Notes: generated from the sequence alone by a model not told the origin. Positions 49,522 to 62,669 are shown, numbered from the stretch's first letter. The stretch is 64,000 nt of DNA from Salinicola tamaricis (GCF_003006155.1 NZ_CP023559.1:1178001-1242000); one strand, 5' to 3'. Made by a program: numbers and translations.

Positions 49522-50448
49522 TCAGCCCGACGCCAGAGCCGCGGTATCGACCAGGCGCTTGGGCGCGATCTCCGTCGCCCCGGTCGCCTCGACCAGCCCC
49601 AGAAAGGCGTGGTCGAGATAGAGTCTCGCCGTAGTGCCGGGCACCAGCGTGCCGGCGGCCACCGCGGCGCGCTGCCCGTGAAGCAGGCGATCAGCAGTCT
49701 CGGCGGCCACCGCGAGCGGTGGCAGATGGTCGAGCATCGCATCGGCCGGCAGCAGCTGTGCCAGCCGCGTGTCGTCGTCCATCGCCTCGAGCGCTGCGAG
49801 CGTCACCCGGTTCGCGCTGTCGAAAGGTCCTGTCTGCAGCCGCTCCAGCGCCGTGATATGCGCGCCGAAACCGGCTTCGCGGCCGATATCCTCGGCCAGC
49901 GTGCGGATATAGGTACCCTTGCTACAGCGCACCTCGAGCCAGAAGCCATCGGGCTCCCAGCCGAGCGGCCGAATATCATACACCGTCACGCGGCGCGGCG
50001 CACGTGCCACCGTCTTGCCTTCCCGCGCCAGCTCGTAGAGCTTGCGCCCCTGATGCTTGAGCGCGGAGTACATCGGCGGCACCTGCTCGATCTCGCCGCG
50101 AAAGCGTGCGAGCAGCGCCTCGATGGCCTCGCGGTCCAGCCGTTCGGGGAGCGGCTGACGTGCGATCACTTCGCCTTCGGCATCGCCGGTGTCGGTGATC
50201 TCACCCAGCTTGACCCGGGTACGATAGACCTTGTCGGCCTCCAGCAGGTGCGCGGAGAATTTGGTCGCCTCGCCGAGGCAGATCGGCAGCAGCCCGGTTG
50301 CCATCGGATCCAGCGTACCGGTGTGCCCCGCCTTACGCGCCTGATAGAGGCGTCGAACCCGCTGCAGCGCATGGTTGCTGGACATGCCCTGGGGCTTGTC
50401 CAGCAGCAGCACGCCATCGATCGGCAGGCCCTTGCGACGCCTGGCCAT
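49522..50448 (-). CDS. truB: tRNA pseudouridine-55 synthase
   Basis: TruB converts U55 of the T loop of tRNAs to pseudouridine. The 308-residue frame is intact: GVLLLDKPQGMSSNHALQRV, catalytic aspartate (about D47) in GHTGTLDPMATGLLP, YRTRVKLGEITDTGDAEGEV and a C-terminal PUA-like region. It overlaps rbfA by 1 bp (stop/start), which indicates coupling. Confidence 0.96.
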   Translation of the reverse strand: MARRRKGLPIDGVLLLDKPQGMSSNHALQRVRRLYQARKAGHTGTLDPMATGLLPICLGEATKFSAHLLEADKVYRTRVKLGEITDTGDAEGEVIARQPLPERLDREAIEALLARFRGEIEQVPPMYSALKHQGRKLYELAREGKTVARAPRRVTVYDIRPLGWEPDGFWLEVRCSKGTYIRTLAEDIGREAGFGAHITALERLQTGPFDSANRVTLAALEAMDDDTRLAQLLPADAMLDHLPPLAVAAETADRLLHGQRAAVAAGTLVPGTTARLYLDHAFLGLVEATGATEIAPKRLVDTAALASG

Positions 50449-50918
50449 CAGCGTGGCTCTCCATCACCCCGCTGAGGCTCTCCATCACCCCGCTGCGAGG
50501 CGTCATCGTCCCGCTGCGAGGCGTCATCCTCGGACGACGCGTCGTCAGCCGCGTCTTGACGCTTGTCACTGGCCACCGCTTCGTCGATCAGCGCCGAGAG
50601 GTGATGGCCGCGCAGCACGCTTTCGTCGTAGTGGAAGCGCAGCTCCGGCACGTGACGCAGCTTGATGCGACGCGCGATCTGCGAGCGCAGGAAGCCGGCC
50701 GCACGCTTGAGCACGCCCAAGTTCTCGCGCACCCGCTCGGCGTCGTTCTCGCCCAGCAGGGTGACGAAGACATCGGCGTAGCCGAGATCCCGGCTGACCT
50801 TCACCGAGCTGACGGTGACCATGCCCAGCCGCGGATCCTTGATCTCACGCTGGATCAGCACGGCCAGCTCCTGCTGGAGCTGGTCGGCGACCCGGTCGGT
50901 TCGTTTGAATTCGCGCAT
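50448..50918 (-). CDS. rbfA: ribosome-binding factor A with a repetitive acidic tail
   Basis: RbfA helps mature the 5' end of 16S rRNA in 30S assembly, notably in the cold. The KH-like core (MREFKRTDRVADQLQQELAV, IQREIKDPRLGMVTVSSVKV, LGYADVFVTLLG, LRHVPELRFHYDESVLRGHH) ends near residue 110. The remaining roughly 40 residues are a low-complexity tail with short imperfect repeats (DDASQRDDDASQRGDGEPQR). Total is 156 residues, against about 130 in E. coli. It lies 45 bp after infB and overlaps truB by 1 bp. Confidence 0.95.
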   Translation of the reverse strand: MREFKRTDRVADQLQQELAVLIQREIKDPRLGMVTVSSVKVSRDLGYADVFVTLLGENDAERVRENLGVLKRAAGFLRSQIARRIKLRHVPELRFHYDESVLRGHHLSALIDEAVASDKRQDAADDASSEDDASQRDDDASQRGDGEPQRGDGEPR

Positions 50919-50963
50919 CGTTAGCTCCGTGGCCCCGGAGGCCGTGCCTCCGGGGATCGCCGC

Positions 50964-53494
50964 TTACAGCGAACGTTCGACCTTGACCTGATCGAAGACC
51001 TCGATCTTGTCGCCGACCTGAACGTCGTTGTAGTTCTTGACGCCGATACCGCACTCCATGCCGTTACGCACTTCGTTGACGTCATCCTTGAAGCGACGCA
51101 GGGACTCCAGATCGCCTTCGTAGATGACCACGTTGTCGCGCAGGACACGGATCTTCTTGTTGCGGTGGACGGTGCCCTCGATGACCATACAGCCAGCGAT
51201 CGCGCCGATCTTCGGCGCCTTGAACACGTCGCGCACTTCGGCGATACCGACGATCTTCCTTCCACTCCGGTGCCAGCATGCCGCTCATGGCCTGCTTGAC
51301 CTCGTCGATGAGCTGGTAGATGACGCTGTAGTAGCGCAGATCCAGCCCTTCACGCTCGACGATCTCCCGCGCGGAGGCATCGGCACGCACGTTGAAGCCG
51401 ACCAGAATCGCCTCGCTGGCGAGCGCCAGGTTGGCATCGGTGCCGGTGATACCACCGACCCCGGAGGAGACCACGGCGACCTGGACTTCGTCGGTGGAGA
51501 GCTCTTCCAGTGCGCCACGGATCGCTTCCAGCGAGCCCTGGACGTCGGCCTTGAGCACGACGTTGACCTTGGCCACCTCGTCCTGGCCCATCTGGCTGAA
51601 CATGTTCTCCAGCTTGGCCTTCTGCTGCCGCGCCAGGCGCACTTCACGGTATTTGCCCTGACGGAAGTTGGCGATCTCGCGCGCCTTCTTCTCATCACTC
51701 AGCACCATGAAGTCTTCGCCGGCTTCCGGCGTACCGTCGAGGCCCTGGATCTCCACCGGCATCGACGGGCCCACCGACTCGACCTGCTGGCCGAGTTCGT
51801 TGGTCAGCGCACGCACGCGGCCGTAGTGCAGGCCAGCGAGTACGATGTCACCGCGGCTCAGGGTACCGTTCTGGACCAGCACGGTGGCGACCGGACCGCG
51901 ACCGCGATCGAGTCGCGACTCGACCACCACACCCTTGCCGGGCGCTTCGGGAACGGCCTTGAGCTCGAGCACTTCGGAGACCAGCAGCACGGACTCGAGC
52001 AGCTGATCGATGCCGTCACCGGTCTTGGCCGAGACGGGCACGAACTGAGTGTCGCCGCCCCACTCTTCCGAGATCACGCCGTGCTGGGAGAGTTCGTTGC
52101 GGATGCGGTCGAGGTCGGCACCCTCTTTGTCGATCTTGTTGATCGCCACCACCAGCGGCACACCGGCCGCCTTGGCGTGTTCGACCGCCTCGATCGTCTG
52201 CGGCATCACGCCGTCGTCGGCAGCCACCACCAGGATGACCACGTCGGTAGCCTGGGCACCGCGGGCACGCATGGCGGTAAAGGCCGCGTGTCCGGGGGTG
52301 TCGAGGAAGGTCCACACCGCCGTGCTCGCCTTCGACGTGGTAAGCGCCGATGTGCTGGGTGATCCCACCGGCTTCACCGGTCGCCACCTTGGTGCGACGG
52401 ATGAAGTCGAGCAGCGAGGTCTTGCCGTGGTCGACGTGACCCATCACCGTCACGACCGGCGAACGGGTGATCTCGTCGCCCTCGTAGGAGATGTTCTCGA
52501 GCACTTCGGTCTCGAGCGCATCTTCCTTGACCAGACGCGGCTTGTGGCCCATCTCTTCGACCACGATCGCAGCCGTGTCCTGGTCGATGGTCTGGTTGAT
52601 GGTCACCGCCGCGCCCATGCTGAACATGGCCTTGATCACTTCGTTGGCCTTGATCGACATCTTGTCGGCGAGCTCGGCCACGCTGATCGACTCGGGGATC
52701 GCCACTTCACGCACGATCGGCTGAGTCGGCTTCTGGAAACCGTGCTGGTTGTCGCCACGCCCACGGCGGGTACCACGACGCTCGGCACGCTTGACCTTCT
52801 TGCCACCGCGGCGCCGCTCGCCACGATCGTCGTCGTCATCGCGACGGCCACGCCGGGTGCTGTCGCGCTCCTTCTCCTTCTTGGGATGCGCGCGACGGTT
52901 GTCGGTACGCTGCTCCTTGGGCGGCGGCTCGACGAACGGCTGGCTGTTGGAAACCGGCTCCACGTCCTCGACCTGCGGCTCCTGGGGGATATCATCACCC
53001 GGGGCGGCGGGGGCCGGCGACGGTGCGGCTGCCTTGTTGGAGCTCTCCTGGCCAGCGCTCTCGGCGGCCGCTGCCTTCGCGGCCGCTTCGGCGTGCGCCT
53101 GCTGCTCGGCCTGTTGCGCCTGCTGAGCCTGATGATCGGCCATATCGCCGACCAGCTGACGCGGACCGGACTCCTCGACCGGCGCCTCTTCGGCCGGCTC
53201 GGCGTCGCGCTTGACGTAGGTGCGCTTCTTGCGCACCTGCACCTCGATGGTCTTGCCACGCTCGCCCGAGCGAATCTTGCTGCGGGTGTTGCGCGTCAGC
53301 GTGATACGGTTGCGCGGACCCCGGCCCCCACCATGACTCTTGGTCAGGTGGTCGAGCAGGCGCTGCTTGTCTTCTTCGGATACGGCGTCACTCTCCTGCT
53401 TGTGCGGGAGGCCTGCATCTTTCATCTGTTCTAGCAAGCGGGAGACATCGCGTCCCACCTTGCCGGCAAACTCTTTTACGGTCATGTCTGACAT
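50964..53494 (-). CDS. infB: translation initiation factor IF-2 (two apparent frameshifts)
   Basis: IF-2 is the GTPase that brings initiator tRNA to the 30S subunit and joins the subunits. The start is [20 protein letters not shown] at 53494. The N-terminal IF2-N domain and a long charged linker rich in Ala, Gln, Arg and Asp precede the G domain ([20 protein letters not shown]). One indel near 52340 separates IGAYHVE from [20 protein letters not shown] and [15 protein letters not shown] second near 51255 precedes [20 protein letters not shown] and the end DQVKVERSL. Repaired length is about 843 residues. It lies 27 bp after nusA. An internal start for a shorter IF-2 isoform was not identified. 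Confidence 0.95.
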
Positions 53495-53521
53495 TACGAC
53501 CCTCCTGAACCCGTGACCACG

Positions 53522-55014
53522 TTACTCTTCGCTCTGAAACCAAGGCGCACGGGCAGTCATGATCAGTGCCGCTGCGCGCTCCTCGTCCACGTCGTCGATA
53601 TCCTTCAGATCCTCGATGGACTGTTCCGCAAGGTCCTCCATGGTGACGATGCCACGGCTGGCGAGAATGAATGCCAGGTGGCGGTCCATGCCGTCCATCG
53701 TGAGAAGGTCTTCGGCGGGCTGAGCGCCGTCCAGTTCCTCTTCCGAGGCGATAGCCAGGTTGAGCAGCTCATCCTTGGCCCTTGCTCGCAGTTCCTCGAT
53801 CAGATCCTCGTCGAACTCTTCGATCTCCAGCATCTCCTCGAGCGGCACGTAGGCCAGCTCCTCGATCGTCGTGAACCCTTCCTCGACCAGGATGCGGGCG
53901 ACGTCTTCGTCGATCTCGAGATGGTTGATGAAATATTCGATCAGGCTGTCGACTTCCTGCTCGCGCTTACCCTCGGCCTCGTCCACGGTCATGACGTTGA
54001 GCGTCCAGCCCGTCAGCTCGCTGGCGAGCCGCACGTTCTGACCGCTGCGACCGATGGCCTGAGCGAGGTTGTCCTCGGCGACGGCGACGTCCATCGAATG
54101 GGCGTCTTCATCGACGAGAATGGAAGCGACTTCCGCCGGCGCCATGGCGTTGATCACCAGTTGGGCGGGGTTGTCGTCCCATAGAATGATGTCCACGCGC
54201 TCGTTGCGCAGTTCGTTGGACACCGCTTGTACGCGCGAACCGCGCATACCGACGCAGGCACCGACCGGATCGATGCGCTTATCGTTGGTCTTGACCGCGA
54301 TCTTGGCGCGGGCGCCCGGATCGCGCGCCGCGCCCTTGATCTCGATCAACTGCTCGGCGATCTCGGGCACCTCGATCTTGAACAGCTCGACCAGCATGCC
54401 GGGCTTGGTCCGTGACAGGATCAGCTGGGAGCCGCGGGCTTCTGGATCGACCTTCCACAGCAGCGCGCGCACGCGCTCGTTCATGCGGTAGCGCTCGCCG
54501 GGAATCATCTCGCCGCGCGGCAGGAAGCCTTCGGCATTCTCGCCCAGGTCGATGATGAGGCCATCGCGTGTCGTCTTCTTGACGATACCCGCGACCAGCT
54601 CGCCCTCGCGCTCGGCGTACTGCTTGACGATCTGCGCCCGCTCGGCCTCGCGCACCTTCTGCACGATGACCTGCTTGGCGGTCTGCGCCGCGATGCGGCC
54701 GAAAGCCACCGACTCGATCTGCTCTTCGACGACGTCGCCGAGGGCCAGCGGCGGATCGCGCTGTTCGGCTTCGACAGCGGGATCTCGCGCTCTTCGCTGA
54801 GATACTCTTCGTCTTCGACCACGGTCCAGCGGCGGAAGGTGTCGTACTCACCGGTGCGCCGGTCGATCTCGACCCGAACGCTCACGTCCTGACCTTCGAA
54901 ACGCTTGCGCGAGGCGCTCGCGAGCGCCGCCTCGACGGCTTCGAAGATCACGTCTCGGGGAACGCTCTTCTCGTTGGAGATGGCGTCAACGACCAGCAGT
55001 ATCTCTTTGCTCAT
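53522..55014 (-). CDS. nusA: transcription termination/antitermination factor NusA (one apparent frameshift)
   Basis: NusA binds RNA polymerase and promotes pausing, termination and rRNA antitermination. The N-terminus [20 protein letters not shown] (55014) and the rest are split by one missing base near 54780 (after EREIPL). Then come S1 ([20 protein letters not shown]), KH1/KH2 ([37 protein letters not shown]) and the two acidic C-terminal repeats found in gammaproteobacteria. The repaired protein has 497 residues. It sits between rimP and infB in the metY-rimP-nusA-infB order. Confidence 0.95.
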
Positions 55015-55156
55015 GCCTATGCCTCGCCGAAAAACCGGTTCTGTGGAAACGCCTTGCTCGCATCGAAGCGTGGATCGGGCGCCTCTTCTTGTGATCGATG
55101 GGTGGTGTCGACAGCGCGATCGGCGGCTACCGATCCACCGACAGTGATGTTCGGCG

Positions 55157-55618
55157 TCAGTCGTCGAACTGCGGCACGACGCGCGCTTGATCGATGCTCT
55201 CGATGGGGAAGCAGTACTCTTCACCATCAATCTGCAGCAGCACGTCATCATCCTCGACGCCGGCCAGCAGTCCCTGGAACTTGCGTCGGCCATCGAACGC
55301 CGTGCGCAGCTTCAGCTGCACGACGTGGCCACGAAAACGCGAGAAGTGATCCAGGGTATAGAGCGGGCGGTCGAGCCCGGGAGAGGAGACTTCCAGGCTG
55401 TAATGGCTCGTGATCGGATCCTCGACATCGAGCACACCGCTCACCTGGCGGCTGACATCGGCGCAGTCGTCCACCGAGATACCGTTGGGGCTATCGATGA
55501 AGATCATCAACTTGGAGTGCTTGCCTTGAGCCAGATACTCCAGGCCCCACAGCTCGAAACCCATGGCAGTGACCACGGGTTCGATGATCGCATATAGTGC
55601 TGCGTCCTTGGTGACCAC
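55157..55618 (-). CDS. rimP: ribosome maturation factor RimP
   Basis: RimP helps 30S assembly, interacting with S12. The 153-residue frame starts at a GTG (55618) with AGGAG about 7 bp upstream; no ATG is available. Conserved parts are [54 protein letters not shown] and the Sm-like C-terminal part ending [13 protein letters not shown]. The frame is intact. It lies 142 bp before nusA and about 120 bp after the terminator that follows the initiator tRNA. Confidence 0.95.
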   Translation of the reverse strand: MVTKDAALYAIIEPVVTAMGFELWGLEYLAQGKHSKLMIFIDSPNGISVDDCADVSRQVSGVLDVEDPITSHYSLEVSSPGLDRPLYTLDHFSRFRGHVVQLKLRTAFDGRRKFQGLLAGVEDDDVLLQIDGEEYCFPIESIDQARVVPQFDD

Positions 55619-55739
55619 AGACGACTCCTACAGCAGTTGCATCAGGCACCTGACCGGGAGTTGAGAGACATGCAAGGTGCTAGGTGGCTGACTGACGTTG
55701 GCGTCAGCAGGCTAAGTTGAGAACGACAAAGCCGCTAAC

Positions 55740-55764
55740 AAAAAGCCCCTTCTCTTGAAGGGGC
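55740..55764 (-). terminator. terminator between initiator tRNA and rimP
   Basis: On the minus strand GCCCCTTC, AAGA and GAAGGGGC are followed by TTTTTG, 14 bp after the tRNA CCA end. It should separate or attenuate tRNA transcription from the rimP-nusA-infB operon, as in E. coli metY. Confidence 0.85.
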
Positions 55765-55777
55765 CTTTCAAAAAACT

Positions 55778-55854
<77 letters not shown>

Positions 55855-55868
55855 ACATCAGGTTGGCG

Positions 55869-55897
55869 ATTATAGGAACGGCTCCGCGATGGGTCAA
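55869..55897 (-). promoter_or_regulatory. sigma-70 promoter of initiator tRNA / rimP-nusA-infB
   Basis: On the minus strand TTGACC (55892-55897) and TATAAT (55869-55874) are spaced by 17 bp, just upstream of the initiator tRNA. Confidence 0.85.
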
Positions 55898-55972
55898 GGA
55901 GCGCTGCTATTCACGCGATCAACCAGTTTCGTTCAGAGGTCTGGAATCCAGATCGATTCCCAGGCTTGACGA

Positions 55973-56059
55973 TGGTGCCGAAGGCGGGACTTGAACCCGC
56001 ACGACCGTAAGGTCACTACCCCCTCAAGATAGCGTGTCTACCAATTCCACCACTTCGGC
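55973..56059 (-). tRNA. tRNA-Leu (GAG anticodon)
   Basis: This 87-nt class II tRNA has acceptor GCCGAAG with CTTCGGC, D arm GTGGTGGAATTGGTAGACAC, anticodon loop TTGAGGG (GAG), a long variable arm and encoded CCA. It lies 80 bp after secG, between the secG-tpiA side and the metY promoter. Confidence 0.96.
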
Positions 56060-56138
56060 ATCAGGGGAGTGTCACGCCCGAAAGCGTTGACACCAACTCG
56101 CAAGCCTACACTTGGCACTCACGAGTTTTCCTTCTCAC

Positions 56139-56519
56139 TCAAGGATTTGACGATTTTTGCGGCGCCCCTTCCTCGAGTGCTGGCGCAGCATTATTCCCGG
56201 TTTGATCGCCGTCGTCAAGGGTCGGCGCGCCATTATGTTGCTGCTCGATCACCTGGGCGTCAGGAATGCCGCTCTGCGGCGCGCTGCTGGCGTTGGACGC
56301 AAAGTAGGCCAGCGCCAGCGAGGTGACGAAGAACAGCGCGGCCAGGCCACCGGTCAGCTTGGACAAGAAGCCACCGCTGCCGCGGGAGCCGAACACCGTC
56401 TGCGAGGAGCCACCGCCGAACGCCGCACCGGCCTCGGCGCCCTTGCCCTGCTGCAGCAGGACGAGCACCACCAGTGCGATGGCGATGAGTACGTGGATCA
56501 TCAAAACTGCTATCTGCAT
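56139..56519 (-). CDS. secG: preprotein translocase subunit SecG
   Basis: SecG is the small accessory subunit of the SecYEG channel that aids SecA-driven export. It has 126 residues. Membrane segments lie at about 2-22 ([20 protein letters not shown]) and 52-72 ([19 protein letters not shown]), separated by the conserved [15 protein letters not shown] loop. The C-terminal tail is Gln/Asn/Pro-rich and variable. It starts 4 bp after tpiA ends, so the two are coupled. Confidence 0.95.
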   Translation of the reverse strand: MQIAVLMIHVLIAIALVVLVLLQQGKGAEAGAAFGGGSSQTVFGSRGSGGFLSKLTGGLAALFFVTSLALAYFASNASSAPQSGIPDAQVIEQQHNGAPTLDDGDQTGNNAAPALEEGAPQKSSNP

Positions 56520-56523
56520 GAAA

Positions 56524-57270
56524 TCAACCTGCTGACTGACAAATCGCTATGAAATCGTCGACCTTGAGCGACGCACCGCCGATCAGGCCGCCGTCGATAT
56601 CCTGCTGTGCGAGCAGCTCGGCGGCATTGCTCGCATTCATGCTCCCGCCGTAGAGCAGACGCAGCTCCGCGGCGAGTTCGCGGTCGAACCCCGCCTGATA
56701 GACGCGAATCGCCGCCATCACCTCTTGGGCCTGCATCGGGGTCGCCGTGCGCCCGGTACCGATCGCCCACACCGGCTCGTAGGCGATCGTCAGCAGACGT
56801 CGCTGCGCCGGCTCGAGCCGCGACATGACATAGCCCACCTGGCGCAGCACCACCTCTTCGGTGCGCCCGGCGTCGCGCTCTTCGAGCGTCTCACCGACGC
56901 ATAAGATCGGACGGATGCCGATCCCCAGCGCCGCGATCACGCGATCGAACACCGCCGCGTCGTCCTCGCGATAGAGCTGACGCCGCTCGGAGTGACCGAG
57001 CACACCACTCGACGCCGAACTCCTTGAGCATCTGGCCGCTCACCTCACCGGTACGTGCGCCGGCGTGCAGCGGATTGAGCGTCTGCGCCCGAGCCCGATC
57101 GGCGTGGCGGCGAAGGCTTCCGACGCGGCCTGCAGATAGGGAAAGGGAGGATGGATCAGCACCTCGACCGACGCCGGCAGCGTCGTCTCGGCAAACGCCC
57201 GCGCGAAAGTCTCGACCAGCTCCGCTGAGCCATTCATCTTCCAGTTACCCGCGATCAGCGGCTTGCGCAT
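56524..57270 (-). CDS. tpiA: triosephosphate isomerase (two apparent frameshifts)
   Basis: TpiA interconverts dihydroxyacetone phosphate and glyceraldehyde-3-phosphate in glycolysis. The start is [20 protein letters not shown] (57270), with the catalytic lysine in NWKMN. Breaks near 57105 (before [20 protein letters not shown]) and near 57005 (before [14 protein letters not shown], catalytic His) shift the frame. The rest is in frame: [20 protein letters not shown] (catalytic Glu), [15 protein letters not shown] and [13 protein letters not shown]. Total is about 249 residues. It lies between glmM and secG, a conserved order. Confidence 0.93.
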
Positions 57271-57348
57271 GCTACCTCCCGTCGGTGGTGCGACATGGTA
57301 TAAAAGCCTTGACAGCAAGACAACAAGAGAACTCGCGCCCCCTGCCGC

Positions 57349-58730
57349 TCAGGTGATCAGATTCTCGACGCTCGCCGCGATCCGCCCGGCCATCGCGGCG
57401 ACGTCGAAGCGCGGACGCCCTTCCACCATGACCCAATCAGTGGTTCGGTGCCCGAGGGGCGCAGCAGCACTCGACCGCCATCACCGAGCTCCTGCTCCAC
57501 CGCCGCACACTCTGGTGCAGCTCGGGGCTCTCCAACAGCGCCTTGGCATCGCTGCCGCCGGGCAGACGCACGTTGACCAGCGCCTGGGGGGCCTTCTCGA
57601 AACCCTCCAGCAACTGCGACAGGGTAGCACTTTCGCGCACCATCACCGCGAGCACCTGCAGCGCAGAGACGATACCGTCGCCGGTGGTCTGCACGTGGCG
57701 GCAGAGAATGTGCCCGGAAGATTCGCCCCCCAGCAGCCAGTCGTTGGCCAGCAGACGCTCGGTGACATAGCGGTCGCCGACCTTGGCGCGCTCGAACGGA
57801 ATCCCCTGGCGCTCGAACGCCGCGGCCAGGCCGAAGTTGCTCATCAGGGTTCCCACCACGCCGCCGCGCAGCTTGTCACGGGCGTGCAGGTCGCGAGCGA
57901 TGATATAGAGGATCTCGTCGCCGTCGACCAGGGTACCGTCGGCACCGACCAGCAGCACGCGATCGCCGTCCCCATCGAAGGCGATACCGAGATCCGCCTC
58001 GCGCTCACGCACCGCCGCCTGCAGACGCTCGGGGTGGGTCGAGCCGACGCCGTTGTTGATGTTGAGGCCATCCGGCTCGGCACCGATCACACTGACATCG
58101 GCCCCCAGCTCGCGGAAGACGTTGGGCGCGATGTGATAGGTGGCGCCGTGGGCGCAGTCGAGCACGATGCGCAGGCCGTGCAGCTCGAGCCGATTGGGCA
58201 CCGTCGACTTGCAGAACTCGATATAGCGTCCGGCAGCATCGTTGATGCGTACCGCACGCCCCAGGCGATGGGGCGCCATGGTCTCGAGCGGCTGGTCGAG
58301 CTCCGCCTCGATCTCCAGCTCGACCGCATCGGCAAGCTTGAGCCCCTCGGCAGAGAAAAAACTTGATGCCGTTGTCCTGATAGGGATTGTGCGAGGCCGA
58401 GATGACGATACCGGCATCGGCGCGGAAGGTCCGTGTCAGGTAAGCGATCCCCGGTGTGGGCATCGGCCCCAGCAGCGAAACATCCGCGCCCGCCGCCGAC
58501 AGCCCGGCTTCCAGCGCCGACTCGAACTATAGCCCGAGATGCGCGTATCCTTGCCGATCACCACCTTGGGCCGCGGTGCCTGATGAGACTTCTGGCGCGT
58601 CTGCTGGTCGGCGATCCGGGGACAGCACCCGACCCATGGCCCAACCCAGCTTGAGAATGAAATCGGCGGTGATCGGCGCCTCGCCGACCGTGCCGCGAAT
58701 ACCGTCGGTACCGAAATAGCGTCTACTCAT
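57349..58730 (-). CDS. glmM: phosphoglucosamine mutase (several apparent frameshifts)
   Basis: GlmM converts glucosamine-6-phosphate to glucosamine-1-phosphate for peptidoglycan and LPS. The start is [20 protein letters not shown]. The active-site serine loop [16 protein letters not shown], the metal loop [12 protein letters not shown] and the sugar-binding GGESSGHI are all present. The C-terminal phosphate loop [15 protein letters not shown] is in another frame. At least four indels (near 58610, 58510, 58360 and 57480) are needed. Repaired, it has about 450-460 residues. It overlaps folP by 8 bp. Confidence 0.92.
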
Positions 58731-59590
58731 GGGCTCCTCGCTCCTGCAGTACTGCCCAAGCCATATCGAGCGTCGCGTGTGGGGGCGACGTCGTGCGCGC
58801 GCAGGATGCGCGCGCCACGCTCGAGCGCCATCACTGCCAGCGCCAACCCACCGGGAAGACGCTGGCTGACCTCACGCCCCAGCGCCTCGCCGATCATGCG
58901 CTTGCGCGACACCCCTACCAGCAGCGGCAGGTCGAGCGCGTCGAGTGCACTCAGCGGGTTGAGCAGTTGAAGATTGTGTTCCAGTGTCTTGGCGAAACCG
59001 AAGCCCGGGTCGATCAGCAGCCGCGCCCGCGGGATGCCCACCTGCTCGCAGGCGGCGACGCGCTGGCGCAGGAAGTCGATCACCGCGACCTCGATCGGCT
59101 CGGCATAGTGCGGCGCCTGCTGCATGGTCTGGGGCTCGCCCTGCATATGCATCAGACAGATCGGCAGCGCGCTCTGCGCCGCCGCGGCCAGGGCGCCATC
59201 ACGGGTCAGCGCGCGCACGTCGTTGATCAACCCCGCCCCAGCCTGCGCCGCCTCGGTAATGATCTGCGGCGCGCTGGTATCCACCGACACCAGAGCGTCG
59301 AACTCTCGCACCAGCATCTCGACCACCGGCAGTACCCGCTCGCGCTCGGCATCGAGCGCCACCGGCTGCGCCCCGGGGCGGGTCGACTCGCCACCGACAT
59401 CGATGATATCGGCGCCCTCGGCGAGCATGCGCTCGGCATGGCGCCGGGCATCGTCGAGGCGCTGGTGCCGGCCGCCATCGAAGAACGAATCCGGCGTGAC
59501 GTTGAGAATCCCCATCACGCGGGGACGGGTAAGGTCGAGGAGGTGCTTGCCGCAGCGCAGCATCGATCCGGCGTGGGGCGTTTCCGTCAT
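58723..59590 (-). CDS. folP: dihydropteroate synthase (one frameshift near the end)
   Basis: FolP condenses pterin pyrophosphate with p-aminobenzoate; it is the sulfonamide target. The start is [20 protein letters not shown]. Landmarks are [53 protein letters not shown] and [14 protein letters not shown]. After RAHDVAPT one base is missing near 58785; the natural end reads [14 protein letters not shown] with a TAG at 58723-58725. About 288 residues. The end overlaps the glmM start by 8 bp; ftsH-folP-glmM is the standard order. Confidence 0.94.
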
Positions 59591-59729
59591 GGGCCTCGGC
59601 TCGCCAAGAAGCGGGAAAAAAGAGAATGGCTCGAAAAAAGAGAGTCACTCTAAGCAGCGCCGCCGCTGGACGCAAGCGCTGCGCTGCGAGACACAACTAC
59701 TACAGCGCTGGCGAGTGCACTGGGCCGAT

Positions 59730-59760
59730 AACGCAACAGGGCGCCGTATCGGCGCCCTGT
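59730..59760 (-). terminator. hairpin after ftsH
   Basis: On the minus strand ACAGGGCGCC and GGCGCCCTGT form a 10-bp stem followed by TGCGTTATC, a poor U-tract. It lies about 30 bp after the ftsH stop and may only partly terminate before folP. Confidence 0.55.
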
Positions 59761-59791
59761 TGCAAGAGGAACGGTGTAGATGGCGTCCGGT

Positions 59792-61759
<1,968 letters not shown>

Positions 61760-61820
61760 GACACCACCCTCATAGTACGAATCTCGCCGCCTGCGTCTGC
61801 CATGCTCTCGACCCTACCTC

Positions 61821-61849
61821 AGATGGGGGCTCGCGGCCATGCTTGCAAG
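61821..61849 (-). promoter_or_regulatory. candidate sigma-32 (heat-shock) promoter of ftsH
   Basis: On the minus strand CTTGCAA (61843-61849) and CCCCATCT (61821-61828) are spaced by 14 bp, close to the sigma-32 consensus CTTGAAA-N-CCCCATnT. They lie about 60 bp upstream of the ftsH ATG. In E. coli rlmE-ftsH is heat-inducible. Confidence 0.55.
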
Positions 61850-62009
61850 CCGTGTCCGCGCGAAAGTCGGTCAGGTAGACACCACGTGTATCGGCCTGCC
61901 GAGGCGATGAATGCCGCCTCGAACCGGCCCTGAAATCTGCTGCACCCCGATACTGCCTGGCCTTTGCTCTCGATGGGCGCTCGTGCGCGAAGCCCGACCC
62001 GGGCGCTGT

Positions 62010-62669
62010 CTAACCCTTGAACCCCTGGGCCAGCAGGTAGACCTCACGCGACCGGGCCCGGGACGCCTCCGGCTTGCGCGTCACCACCTTGGTGAAACTG
62101 GCACGCAGCTCGCGCAGATAGTCATCGAAGCCCTCCCCCTGAAACACCTTGGCCAGGAAGTCGCCACCCGGCGAGAGCGTCTGCCGAGCCAGATCGAGCG
62201 CCAGTTCGACCAGGTACATCGCCTGCGGCTGATCGATCGCCGCCATGCCGCTCATGTTGGGCGCCATATCCGACAGCACCAGATCGACAGGACGTTCACC
62301 GAGCTCGGTCAGAATCGCCTCGAGCACGCTCTCTTCGGTGAAATCGCCCTGAATGAAACTGACCCCGGCCAGCGCATCCATCTCGAGAATGTCGGAGGCG
62401 ATCACCACCCCTTCGGGGCCGACCTTCTCCGCCGCCACCTGGCTCCAACCGCCCGGCGCCGCACCCAGATCGATCACGCCCATTCCCGGGCGCAGCAGCG
62501 CGTCGCGCTGATCGAGCTCGAGCAGCTTGTAGCTGGCCCGCGAACGATAGCCATCCTTCCACGACTGCTGCACGTAGCGGTCGTCGAAGTGCTCTTTGAG
62601 CCAGCCGGCGCTGCTCTTGCTCTGCCGCGTCGCGGCGCCGGTCTTGCCTGGTGTCGAGGAGCGGGTCAC
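62010..62669 (-). CDS. rlmE: 23S rRNA (uridine-2'-O)-methyltransferase RlmE
   Basis: RlmE (RrmJ/FtsJ) methylates U2552 in the 23S A loop and is a heat-shock protein in E. coli. The 219-residue frame is intact. The catalytic lysine is in [14 protein letters not shown], the SAM motif is [20 protein letters not shown], the catalytic Asp is in [12 protein letters not shown], and the second Lys is in [15 protein letters not shown]. The N-terminal roughly 15 residues are a variable basic leader. It is divergent from yhbY, with 280 bp between. Confidence 0.96.
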   Translation of the reverse strand: MTRSSTPGKTGAATRQSKSSAGWLKEHFDDRYVQQSWKDGYRSRASYKLLELDQRDALLRPGMGVIDLGAAPGGWSQVAAEKVGPEGVVIASDILEMDALAGVSFIQGDFTEESVLEAILTELGERPVDLVLSDMAPNMSGMAAIDQPQAMYLVELALDLARQTLSPGGDFLAKVFQGEGFDDYLRELRASFTKVVTRKPEASRARSREVYLLAQGFKG

